Of a stretch of DNA of 10,871 nucleotides, positions 1-6,712 are shown one piece after another; position 1 is the stretch's first letter; each line of letters starts with the position of its first letter. The position numbers and the translations under genes were made by a program. Where the stretch lies: contig JBQTIP010000004.1 in assembly GCA_052388025.1 (NCBI GenBank), positions 1-10,871 of the forward strand, given 5' to 3'. Under the pieces are notes generated by a model. That model was not told the origin of the DNA and ran no database searches. It saw nothing but the letters and a program-made list of their open reading frames with translations. This DNA is from JBQTIP01 sp052388025 (GTDB lineage: Bacteria; Actinomycetota; UBA4738; HRBIN12).

Positions 1-56
1 GCGGACTCGAGCGCCAGTGCCAGCGCGGACTCGACCGCCAGTGCCAGCGCGGACTC
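1..56 (+). repeat. 24-bp tandem repeat, two and one-third copies
   Basis: Units lie at 1-24 and 25-48, with a partial third copy at 49-56. The two full copies differ at a single base (position 11 is G, position 35 is C). The period equals eight codons, so any reading frame stays open. In frame 1 each unit reads ADS-S/T-ASAS. The array may extend left beyond the window. Confidence 0.85.
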
Positions 57-120
57 TTGCGACGACGAGGGGGACGAGGGAGCGGGCGCTGGGGCCGGCG
101 ACGCCGGAGGGGTTGCCTGA
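1..120 (+). CDS. C-terminal tail of an upstream protein (partial, acidic low-complexity)
   Basis: Frame 1 is open from the window edge to a TGA at 118-120 and encodes 39 residues. They begin with repeated Ala-Asp-Ser and Ala-Ser-Ala-Ser units and continue into an Asp/Glu/Gly/Ala-rich tail ending GGVA. Codon third positions are mostly G or C, as in the real genes here, and the composition suits a disordered C-terminal tail. The competing frame reads as Arg-rich (GLERQCQR, then RRRGGRG), which looks like a shadow. The folded part of the protein lies outside the window, so no function can be given. The stop overlaps the proposed start of the phosphotransferase gene, so the two may be co-transcribed. 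The alternative is that this stretch is non-coding or belongs to an N-terminal extension of the next gene. Confidence 0.45.
   Translation, partial: ADSSASASADSTASASADSCDDEGDEGAGAGAGDAGGVA
106..110 (+). promoter_or_regulatory. Shine-Dalgarno that favours a CTG start at 117
   Basis: GGAGG ends six bases before CTG at 117-119, which is ideal spacing. That CTG overlaps the TGA of the upstream frame as CTGA, the same geometry as common ATGA and GTGA couplings. The only standard in-window start upstream in this frame, TTG at 57, has no Shine-Dalgarno sequence. The next standard start downstream is GTG at 258, which would remove part of the conserved N-terminal region. Confidence 0.45.
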
Positions 121-1400
121 GCGCCCGGAACGTCCCGCCGCCGCCAGCTGATCCAGACCTCCCTCGGGCTCGGGACCTGGTCCTCCCAGGCCCCTCATCC
201 GCTCTGCTGGGCGGCTTCCTCAAGCGACGAGGCTGGAAGCTTCTTGATGCTCGCGCCGTGCAGTGCGTCTACTGGCCCGGGCAGTCGTGCACGGTCCGCT
301 ACCGCGTCCGCGCCCGCACCACGAGCGGCGAGGAGCTGTGGCTCTCCCTCTGCGCTCTAAACCGGAACCGCCCCCGCTCGGTGCTGCCCCCGCCCCCGGA
401 CTTCGCCCGCCGATTCGGCATCGAGGAGCCCGTCGAGGATCTGGGCGACACGCTCGTATGGGCCTACCCCTACGACCCTGTGCTCATGGGCCTCCCAGAC
501 GCAGCGCACGGGCCGACCGTTCGGGCCGCGAGCGAGCTTCCCGCGCCTGCCGTCTTCTCCCCGTCCCTCTTGCGGTACCGACCGACCAGGCGAGCCGTGA
601 TCCGCTACGTCGTGCTCCGCGGCGGGGGCGTTCGCGAGACCCTGTTCGGAAAGGTTCTGAGGGAGCATGCGGTTCGTAGGACCTTCGATGCCTACCGCAG
701 CTTCGCCCGAGCCGGGATCGCCCTGGCCCGTCCTGAGGCATTCGACGGGCTGCCCGGACTGGCCCTATTCCCCCCCGTGCCCGGGAGAAGCCTGCGCGAC
801 ATACTCGTGGACGAGGCGCGCCTTCCATCCGCGCGGCGTCTCGTCCGAATGATCGAACGTCTTGCGGCCATCCACTGGAAGGGCGAGCCCAAGCCTCGGC
901 ATGCGGCCCGCACCGTGAGGTCCGCGGGGGGGCTCCTCGCCCACCTGCTCCCCGGCCGGCGGTCGGAGATCGAAGCGACCGCCGCCGCACTGGTGGAGCG
1001 GACGGCTCGGCTTTCCGCGCGACCGACCGTGCACGGCGATCTCTACGATGCGCAGATCTTCGTGGGCGAGCGGAATTCCATCGGACTCATCGACCTTGAG
1101 GGCGCGGGTCCCGGCGATCCCCTCCTCGACGCGGCGAACCTCCTCGCTCACCTAGCCGCGCTGAGCGCGTCGGTTCGGAGAGCCGGGAAACGACCCCTCG
1201 CCTACCGAGCCCTGCTGCGAGACGAGCTGCTCGAGCGCGCCGGGTGTGCGGAGGCGGACTTGGTGTGGCGGGAGGCGCTGTGTGCGTTCCTTCTTGCGAC
1301 GGGGCCCTTCCGGGTTCAGTTGCCAGACTGGCCCCGCCGGGTGGAGGCGCGGGTGGACAGAGCGATGCGCCTGCTCGAACGAGCTCCCGTCGCGGCCTGA
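117..1400 (+). CDS. Phosphotransferase, aminoglycoside/choline kinase-like fold
   Basis: This protein of about 427 residues (from CTG 117) belongs to the APH-type phosphotransferase superfamily. The Brenner loop is HGDLYDAQ at residues 306-313, with Asp308 as the expected catalytic base. The Mg-binding Asp326 follows in IDLEGAGPGDPLLD, with a helical C-terminal lobe after it. The loop position that is Asn in classical kinases is Gln here; I recall that variant in actinobacterial relatives. The N-terminal stretch with DPDLP and CTVRYRVRA resembles that subfamily. The substrate is unknown: antibiotic, sugar and small-molecule kinases all share this fold, so it should not be read as a resistance gene. 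The start is uncertain. TTG at 57 would add 20 Arg-rich residues that read the neighbouring acidic tail out of frame. The gene converges on the cyclase gene, with 18 bases between the stops. Confidence 0.8.
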   Translation: MSARNVPPPPADPDLPRARDLVLPGPSSALLGGFLKRRGWKLLDARAVQCVYWPGQSCTVRYRVRARTTSGEELWLSLCALNRNRPRSVLPPPPDFARRFGIEEPVEDLGDTLVWAYPYDPVLMGLPDAAHGPTVRAASELPAPAVFSPSLLRYRPTRRAVIRYVVLRGGGVRETLFGKVLREHAVRRTFDAYRSFARAGIALARPEAFDGLPGLALFPPVPGRSLRDILVDEARLPSARRLVRMIERLAAIHWKGEPKPRHAARTVRSAGGLLAHLLPGRRSEIEATAAALVERTARLSARPTVHGDLYDAQIFVGERNSIGLIDLEGAGPGDPLLDAANLLAHLAALSASVRRAGKRPLAYRALLRDELLERAGCAEADLVWREALCAFLLATGPFRVQLPDWPRRVEARVDRAMRLLERAPVAA

Positions 1401-1417
1401 CGCCGTTTCTGACGGCG
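1401..1417. terminator. Small hairpin between convergent genes
   Basis: CGCCGT (1401-1406) and ACGGCG (1412-1417) form a 6-bp stem with a 5-base loop in the 18-base gap between two convergent stops. It could serve both strands. There is no clear T tract, so intrinsic termination is only plausible. Confidence 0.4.
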
Positions 1418-1418
1418 C

Positions 1419-3371
1419 CTAGCGCCAGTCGATCGACACGATCTCCACCGGCTCCGCGACCCCTTTCAGGGTGACCTGACGGACCTCCGACGTCTCGAGG
1501 CCGGAGCCGGCCGCCTCGATCGTGGTCCGAGAGGCCAGGATCTCCCCACCCTGAGCCAGCCCACCGATCCGGGCGGCAGTGTGGACACCCTTGCCCGCGA
1601 ACCCGTCCCCCGACCGCGTGGCCTCTGCGGCGTGGACGCCGATCCGTACCTGGGGCGCGAAGCCGTGCTCCTGCCGGTGCTCCGCCAGTCGCCGCTGGAT
1701 GTCCGCCGCACAGGAGAGCGCGGCCTCCGCGGCGGGAAAGGCGACGAAGAACCCGTCGCCCGCGTGATCGATCTCCTCGCCAGCGTGTTGGCGGAAGCAG
1801 CTCCGGAGCGACTCGTCGTGCCACCTTCGGAGGCCCCCCCACGCCTGGTCCCCGATCGCCTCGAGGAGCGCCGTGGACCCGACGATGTCGGTGAACATAA
1901 ACGTCTGGACGGTGCGCCGCTCCGCTCCGCGATCCCGCCAGCTCGCGAGCAGGTCGGCGCATCGGACGGCGTCGAGGGCCGCCCCGAGCCGCTCGAAGGC
2001 CAACCGCGCAGCCTCGAGCTCGAGTAGAGCGGCCGTCTCGTCCCCCTCCTGTCGGTACGCCGAGGCGAGGAGGGCCCGGGTCTGGGCCGCTTCATAGGGA
2101 AGGTCGACCGACTGCCAGATCTGCCACGCGCGGCGGAGGCTCCTCACGGCCGTCTCCGCCTCGCCCTCGGCCAGGGCCACCGCGCCGCGAGCGCTCGCCG
2201 CTGCGGCCTGGAGCGATTCGGTGCCGAAGGACGACGCGCTCGTCTCGAGCTCGTCGGCGGCCTTTCGGGCCGAGTCGAGGTCGCCCGCGGCCGTCCCGAT
2301 CGCCGCCTGCGCGGCGAGGAGCGGGACTCGCACCAAGGGGTCCCACTCCTCTTCCAGGGCGCGAGGGATGGACGCGGCCGCCGCGGCGACGTCGCCCCGG
2401 CGGAGCAGGAGCAGCGAGCGGCCGGGCTCCGGCTGGAAGCCGAGCTCGTGGGCCTGTCGGAACGCCTCCTCGGCTTCGTCCAGGTCGCCCATGCGGAGCC
2501 TGATCTCCCCGATCTCGTAGAAGGCCCGCCCCGCCACCGTAAGGTTGAACTCCTTGAGCTCCTCCGTGGCCCGCCTCGCCTCCGACTCGGCCTCGGTCCA
2601 GGCGCCGCGAAGCCGCATCACCTCGGCCCGATAGACGCGGCACTGGCCGGGGAATCCCGAGATGGCCTGCCGCTCGCACCAGCGCTTCGCGGCTTCCGTC
2701 CACTCGCCCGCTCGGCGGAAGTCGCCCAGGTCGTGGCAGATGCCGATCATGTTGCAGTACACGACCCCGGTGGCCCGGGGGCCGAGCTCGCCGCCAACCG
2801 CGGCAGCGGTGGCCTCCTCCAGGAGCGCCATGCCCTCGTCGACCTTCCCCTGGAGCACGAGGGTCCAGCCCCGGACGTCCAGGGCGGTGGCCTGGAGGTC
2901 CCGGTCGCCGAAGCGCATCCCGATCTCGAGGGCCTTGGACGAGCGCTCGACGGCCTCGTCGAGTTGACCGCGGTCCAGCGCGCGGCTCGCGAGGATGCGC
3001 TCCACGTAGCCCTGTTCTACGCTGTCGGGCTCGTTCTCCAGCAGGCGCATCGCCCGCTTCAGCCACCCGGCGGCGAGCGAACCCGCCCGGCGCTCGTTGT
3101 TGTTCGCGACGAGCGCCATGGCGATCATGGCCGCCCTGCGCGTGTCCCCGGCCTCGACGTAGGCGGCGTACGCGCGCTCGTTGGCGTCGATGGCCTTCGC
3201 GTGTCCTCCCGTCCACCAGGCGGACTCGGCCAGGCTCGCCAGATCGTCTGACGGGAGGCCGCCCTCGGCGTCGAGGGCGAAGAGGAGGTCGTAGGCCTCC
3301 CGCCACGCGAACCGGCGAACCGCGTCGCGCGCGGCCTCCAGGCGGTCGTCGACCATTGGCGATCCGACCAT
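1419..3371 (-). CDS. TPR-like repeat protein with C-terminal class III nucleotide cyclase domain
   Basis: This is an intact 650-residue protein. Residues about 8-470 are Ala/Leu/Glu-rich helical repeats of TPR type, with typical pieces such as AWWTGGHAKAIDANERAY and MGDLDEAEEAFRQAHELG. They would act as a protein-interaction or sensing region. From residue 488 a class III adenylate/guanylate cyclase domain follows. Both metal-binding Asp residues are kept (FTDIVGST, Asp495; GDGFF, Asp539), as is the Arg of the transition-state motif (Arg601). The Lys that normally picks the purine is Asp535, and the transition-state Asn is His597 (VHTAAR), so activity and ATP/GTP preference cannot be assumed. 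There is no signal peptide or membrane helix, so it is probably cytosolic. Start ATG 3371 matches the paralogue's start exactly. ATG 3356 is an alternative. No nearby Shine-Dalgarno is seen. Confidence 0.88.
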   Translation of the reverse strand: MVGSPMVDDRLEAARDAVRRFAWREAYDLLFALDAEGGLPSDDLASLAESAWWTGGHAKAIDANERAYAAYVEAGDTRRAAMIAMALVANNNERRAGSLAAGWLKRAMRLLENEPDSVEQGYVERILASRALDRGQLDEAVERSSKALEIGMRFGDRDLQATALDVRGWTLVLQGKVDEGMALLEEATAAAVGGELGPRATGVVYCNMIGICHDLGDFRRAGEWTEAAKRWCERQAISGFPGQCRVYRAEVMRLRGAWTEAESEARRATEELKEFNLTVAGRAFYEIGEIRLRMGDLDEAEEAFRQAHELGFQPEPGRSLLLLRRGDVAAAAASIPRALEEEWDPLVRVPLLAAQAAIGTAAGDLDSARKAADELETSASSFGTESLQAAAASARGAVALAEGEAETAVRSLRRAWQIWQSVDLPYEAAQTRALLASAYRQEGDETAALLELEAARLAFERLGAALDAVRCADLLASWRDRGAERRTVQTFMFTDIVGSTALLEAIGDQAWGGLRRWHDESLRSCFRQHAGEEIDHAGDGFFVAFPAAEAALSCAADIQRRLAEHRQEHGFAPQVRIGVHAAEATRSGDGFAGKGVHTAARIGGLAQGGEILASRTTIEAAGSGLETSEVRQVTLKGVAEPVEIVSIDWR

Positions 3372-3379
3372 GTGGAGAC

Positions 3380-3419
3380 ATTGTCCTACGGGGCCCGGCG
3401 GGGAGGGAAGAGCGACCTC
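3380..3419 (-). promoter_or_regulatory. Putative promoter of the intact cyclase gene (conserved with its paralogue)
   Basis: Read on the minus strand, 3419-3403 matches the pattern GAGGTNNCNCTTCCCTC and 3389-3380 ends in GACAAT. Both blocks recur upstream of the paralogue at the same distances. The GACAAT hexamer (3385-3380) ends 8 bases before ATG 3371, which would place transcription start at or next to the start codon, i.e. a leaderless mRNA. No recognisable -35 consensus is present. Confidence 0.4.
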
Positions 3420-3437
3420 AGCCGCCGCCCTTCGCGC

Positions 3438-5386
3438 CTAGCGCCAGTCGATCGACACGAGGACGACGGGCTCCGCGACCCCCTTCAGCATGACCTCTCG
3501 TGATCCGGACCCGGCGATCCGCTCGAGGTCGGCAAGCGTGTCTCGGCTCGCGAGGATCTCGCCTCCCTCGGCGAGCGCGCCGATGCGCGCCGCGACATGA
3601 ACTCCTCTTCCCAGGTACCGATCGCCCGAACGGGTGGCCTCCGTGGCGTGCAGTCCGATGCGGATGCTGGGCGCGAAGCCGTGCTCGCGCCGATGATCGG
3701 CGAGCTTGCGCTGGATCTCCACGGCGCATTCGACGGCGGAGCCGGGGTCGGGGAAGGCGACGAAGAAGCCGTCCCCGGCGTCGTCTACCTCCTGCCCGCC
3801 GTGATCGCTGAAACAGTGGCGCAGGGCCTGGTCGTGCCAGCGTCGGAGGTCCTCCCAGGCCCGGTCCCCGATCGCCTCGAGCAGGGTCGTGGAGCCCACG
3901 ACGTCGGTGAACATGAACGCCCGCACCGTCCGGTCGCCCGGTCCCCGTGAGGCGCGCTCAAGGAGCTCGCCCGCAGTGCGCGCGTCAGGGCCGGCGCCGA
4001 GTCGCTCGAACACCGCCCGCGCCGTCCGCGATTCGAGCGAGGCTGCCTCCCGGTCTCCTTCCGCGATGTGGGCCTCGGCGAGGGCGATGGTGGATCTCGC
4101 GGCCTCGTACGGGGCCGCGACCTCGCGCCACAGCTGGGATGCCCGGCGGAAACATCTGACGGCGCCGGCGGGATCTCCGTCGGCGAGCAGCGCGTGGCCG
4201 CGCGCCCACTCCGCGCCCGCGCGGATCGCGGGGGTCCCGAACTCGTCGGCGATGGACGCGAGCTCCTCCGCAGCGGCTCGAGCCGTCGCGGCGTCGCCCG
4301 TGGCTCGCGCGATCTCGGCCTGGGCGGGAAGCAGCCGGGACCTGGCCAGCCTGTCCCACGTCTCGTCTTCCAAGCTCCGACGGATGGACGCGGCCGCGGC
4401 CTCGGCTTTCCCCTGCGCGAGGAGCAACAGCGCGAGGCCCGGCTGGGGGTTCGCACCCAGCTCGTGTGCCTGGCGGAACGCTTCCTCGGCGGTGGCGAGG
4501 TCGCCCATGCGAAGACGGACCTCGCCGAGCTCGTGGAAGGCCGCCGCCGCGTACGCCTGGTTGAGTCGTACAGCTCGTCGCAGGCCAGGCGGACCTCTTG
4601 CTCGGCCTCGGCCCAGGTGCCGAGCAGCCGCATTACCTCTGCGCGGTGAACCCGGCAGACCCCAGGGAACCCGGTGATGGCCTCTCGCTCGCACCACCGC
4701 TTCGCGGCGTCCGACCACTGGCTCGCCCGCCGATAGTCCGCGAGGTCGCGGCACATGCTTACTACGTTGCAGAAGACGGCTCCGGTCGTGTACGGCCCCA
4801 ACTCCCCGCCCACGGCTGAGGCACTCACCTCCTCCATGATCGTCCAGCCCTCCTCGACCTGACCGCGGTCCACGAGGACCATTCCCTTGCGCATGGCCGC
4901 CCAAGCGCTGAGGTCGCGGTCGTCGAAGCGGCTCGCGACCTCGATCGCGCGCTCGGCGTACGACATCGCCTGGTCGAGCTCCCCCCGGTTCCGGGCGAGC
5001 TCCCCGTGGGCGATCGCGAGGTACCCGTGCGAGGGCGATTCCGGCTCGCCCTCGAGCAGGCTATCGGCTCGACTCAGCCAGCCTGCCGCCATCGAGGCAG
5101 CGAGCTTGGCCGAGTACTCGCGGCGAAGCGTCAGGGCGCAGAACGCGGCGCTTCCCCGGTCGCCCCTCTCGACGTGGGCCGCGTAGGCGCGCTCTCTCGC
5201 CTCGATCGAGCCGCTCTGATGGCCCGTCCACCACGCGGCCTTGGCGAGCCTCTCGAGGTCCTCGGGCGAGAGCCCACGTTCGTCGTCGACCGAGGACAGG
5301 AGGTCGAAGGCGGCCGGCCAGTCCCGTCGCGCCAGGGCCTCCCTGGCCGCCTCCAGGCGCTCGTCGGGGGTGCTTTGGATGCTCAC
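3438..5386 (-). pseudogene. Paralogous TPR-cyclase gene interrupted by a one-base deletion (or sequence error)
   Basis: This is a second TPR plus class III cyclase gene. It starts at GTG 5386 and would encode 649 residues if the frame were restored. The N-terminal frame matches the neighbour through DELYD (around 4566) and then turns into Arg/Pro-rich nonsense until a stop at 3785. The matching sequence resumes in another frame as LNQAYAAAAFHELGEV and runs to VSIDWR and the stop at 3438. One missing base beside 4565 (plus-strand gagtcg, expected gaggtcg) restores DELYDLNQAY, aligned to the neighbour's EELKEFNLTV. The cyclase domain (restored residues 488-649) keeps both metal Asp residues and the VHVAAR motif, again without the purine-selecting Lys or the Asn. 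The long clean downstream frame argues for a very recent mutation or a sequencing/assembly error. As written, the product would be about 533 residues without a cyclase domain. Confidence 0.82.
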
Positions 5387-5394
5387 CGATGCTG

Positions 5395-5434
5395 ATTGTG
5401 CATCCCCGGAGTGGCAAGAGGGAAGGGTAACCTC
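5395..5434 (-). promoter_or_regulatory. Putative promoter of the upstream cyclase gene
   Basis: On the minus strand 5434-5418 reads GAGGTTACCCTTCCCTC and 5400-5395 reads CACAAT, which ends 8 bases before GTG 5386. The arrangement copies that of the downstream paralogue with no length change over 48 bases, although the sequence between the blocks is diverged. This supports GTG 5386 as start and a duplicated promoter giving an mRNA with little or no leader. The region is shared with the divergent acyl-CoA dehydrogenase gene. Confidence 0.4.
5428..5433 (+). promoter_or_regulatory. Possible -10 element of the acyl-CoA dehydrogenase gene
   Basis: TAACCT fits the loose TANNNT pattern of actinobacterial -10 boxes and lies 7 bases before ATG 5441, which would again give a near-leaderless transcript. 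No good -35 box is seen, and the pattern is weak enough to occur by chance. It overlaps the conserved block of the divergent cyclase promoter. Confidence 0.25.
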
Positions 5435-5440
5435 AGGAGC

Positions 5441-6589
5441 ATGGACTTCGATCTCACCGAGGAGCAACGCGAGTTTCGCGACGCGGTCCGGCAGTTCGCC
5501 GAGGAGGTCATTGCGCCTCGCGCCGAGGAGATGGACCGCCTGGAGGAGCTCCCGCTCGATATCGTCGCCAAGATGGGCGAGCTCGGGCTGTTCGGCCTCC
5601 CGTTCCCGGAGCGATACGGGGGGCAGGACGCCGACTTCCTCACGTTCTGCCTGTGCGTGGAGGAGATCGCCCGTGTCGACTCATCCATGGCGATCACGCT
5701 GGAGGCGGCCGTCGGGCTCGGCGCGAACCCGATCTTCCGCTTCGGCACCGAGGAGCAGAAGGAGCGCTGGCTCCCGGCGATGTGCCTCGGGCAGGTACTC
5801 GGCTCGTTCGGCCTGACAGAGCCGGGCGGCGGCTCCGACGCGTCGTCGCTCCGGACGACCGCGCGCCTTGAGGCCGGGCAGTGGGTCATCAACGGCTCCA
5901 AGGCCTTCATCACGAACTCGGGGACGCTGCTCTCGAAGATCTGCACCGTCGCGGCCCTCACCGGCGACGACGAGATCTCCGCGATCCTCGTTCCCGCCCA
6001 CACGGCCGGCTTCGAGGTGGGCCGCGCATACCGCAAGGTCGGCTGGCGCGCGAGCGACACGCACGAGCTCGCCTTCGCCGACTGCCGGGTGCCGCAGGGG
6101 AACCTGCTGGGCGAGCGGGGCAAGGGCTACGCGCAACTCATCGAGATCCTCGACGACGGCCGGATCGCGATCGCGGCGCTCGCGACGGGACTGGCGCGCG
6201 GCTGCCTCGAGGAGAGCGTCAAGTACGCGAGCGAGCGCGAGGCGTTCGGCCGGCCGATCGGCTCGTTCGAGGCCCTCCAGTTCAAGATCGCCGACATGAA
6301 GGTGGCGGTGGAGACCGCGAGGCTCGCCTATCTGCGGGCGGCCTGGCTGAAGGACCACGGCCGCCCGTACAAGGCCGAGGCCTCGATCGCCAAGCTGTTC
6401 GCGAGCGAGGCCGCGGTCGCCTGCGCGCGCGACGCCGTGCAGGTCCACGGCGGCTACGGCTACATCGAGGAGTTTCCCGTCGCGCGGTTCTACCGCGACT
6501 CGAAGGTCCTCGAGATCGGGGAGGGGACGAGCGAGATCCAACGGCTCCTCATCGCCCGCGACCTGGGACTCCCCGGCACGGAGCTCTGA
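5441..6589 (+). CDS. Acyl-CoA dehydrogenase
   Basis: A flavoprotein of 382 residues, the usual length of a soluble acyl-CoA dehydrogenase. It introduces a trans-2,3 double bond into an acyl-CoA and passes electrons to electron-transfer flavoprotein. The first family signature, GLTEPGGGSDASS, lies at residues 124-136. The second, QVHGGYGYIEEFPVARFYRD, leads into IGEGTSEIQR, where Glu361 is at the position of the catalytic base of MCAD-type enzymes. The start at ATG 5441 is chosen because MDFDLTEEQREF is the standard family N-terminus; an upstream in-frame ATG at 5396 would add 15 unlikely residues. AGGAG sits only one base before this ATG, too close to be an ideal ribosome site. Chain-length or branched-chain specificity cannot be told. 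It is divergent from the cyclase gene, with 54 bases between starts. Confidence 0.93.
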   Translation: MDFDLTEEQREFRDAVRQFAEEVIAPRAEEMDRLEELPLDIVAKMGELGLFGLPFPERYGGQDADFLTFCLCVEEIARVDSSMAITLEAAVGLGANPIFRFGTEEQKERWLPAMCLGQVLGSFGLTEPGGGSDASSLRTTARLEAGQWVINGSKAFITNSGTLLSKICTVAALTGDDEISAILVPAHTAGFEVGRAYRKVGWRASDTHELAFADCRVPQGNLLGERGKGYAQLIEILDDGRIAIAALATGLARGCLEESVKYASEREAFGRPIGSFEALQFKIADMKVAVETARLAYLRAAWLKDHGRPYKAEASIAKLFASEAAVACARDAVQVHGGYGYIEEFPVARFYRDSKVLEIGEGTSEIQRLLIARDLGLPGTEL

Positions 6590-6604
6590 CCCGCTCCAGA
6601 TTCC

Positions 6605-6668
6605 CGTGCCCGCGGCCGATGAAGGTGTTTGCATCGGCCGATCATCGGGGGCACCCTGCTTGGGCACG
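6605..6668 (+). terminator. Structured intergenic region with a 9-bp hairpin and nested stems
   Basis: CGGCCGATG (6613-6621) and CATCGGCCG (6632-6640) form a perfect 9-bp stem with a 10-base loop, 23 bases after the acyl-CoA dehydrogenase stop. An outer stem CGTGCCC/GGGCACG (6605-6611 with 6662-6668) could enclose it. The 5' arm of that stem could instead pair with GGGCAC at 6649-6654. No T tract follows. The simplest reading is a transcription terminator; a regulatory leader is possible only if transcription reads through from upstream. Confidence 0.5.
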
Positions 6669-6672
6669 AAGG

Positions 6673-6706
6673 TTGACATCTCCGCTCAGGGTTCGGTAAC
6701 TAGGGG
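6673..6706 (+). promoter_or_regulatory. Possible promoter and ribosome binding site of the M23 peptidase gene
   Basis: A perfect TTGACA lies at 6673-6678. A partner -10 about 17-18 bases on would fall at GTAACT/TAACTA (6696-6702), which is a poor match. AGGGG at 6702-6706 is a ribosome binding site six bases before ATG 6713 and supports that start over ATG 6719. The ribosome binding site is more secure than the promoter. Confidence 0.35.
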
Positions 6707-6712
6707 CACGCC

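Noticed and set aside
2448..3251. Plus-strand open frame of 267 codons across the intact cyclase gene
   Set aside because: It is antisense to a conserved TPR coding region and shows no domain or ribosome site.
4555..4580. Programmed ribosomal frameshift in the upstream cyclase gene
   Set aside because: The site lacks a slippery heptamer and a clear stimulatory stem, and the intact paralogue has no shift. A plain one-base deletion or error explains it.
1419..5386. LuxR-type HTH in the TPR-cyclase proteins
   Set aside because: Similar TPR regions often carry a C-terminal HTH, but here the C-terminus ends right after the cyclase domain at VSIDWR with no DNA-binding motif.
5380..5405. CRP-type cAMP receptor site in the divergent region
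   Set aside because: The TGTG and TCAC-like pieces do not have the spacing or symmetry of a TGTGA-N6-TCACA site.
5681..6679. Minus-strand open frame of 332 codons across the acyl-CoA dehydrogenase
   Set aside because: It is antisense to a gene with full family signatures; its composition is that of a shadow frame.
6590..6712. c-di-AMP (ydaO) riboswitch before the cell-wall peptidase
   Set aside because: Such switches do precede cell-wall hydrolases in actinobacteria, but I could not match their conserved core here, and the likely promoter lies downstream of the stems.
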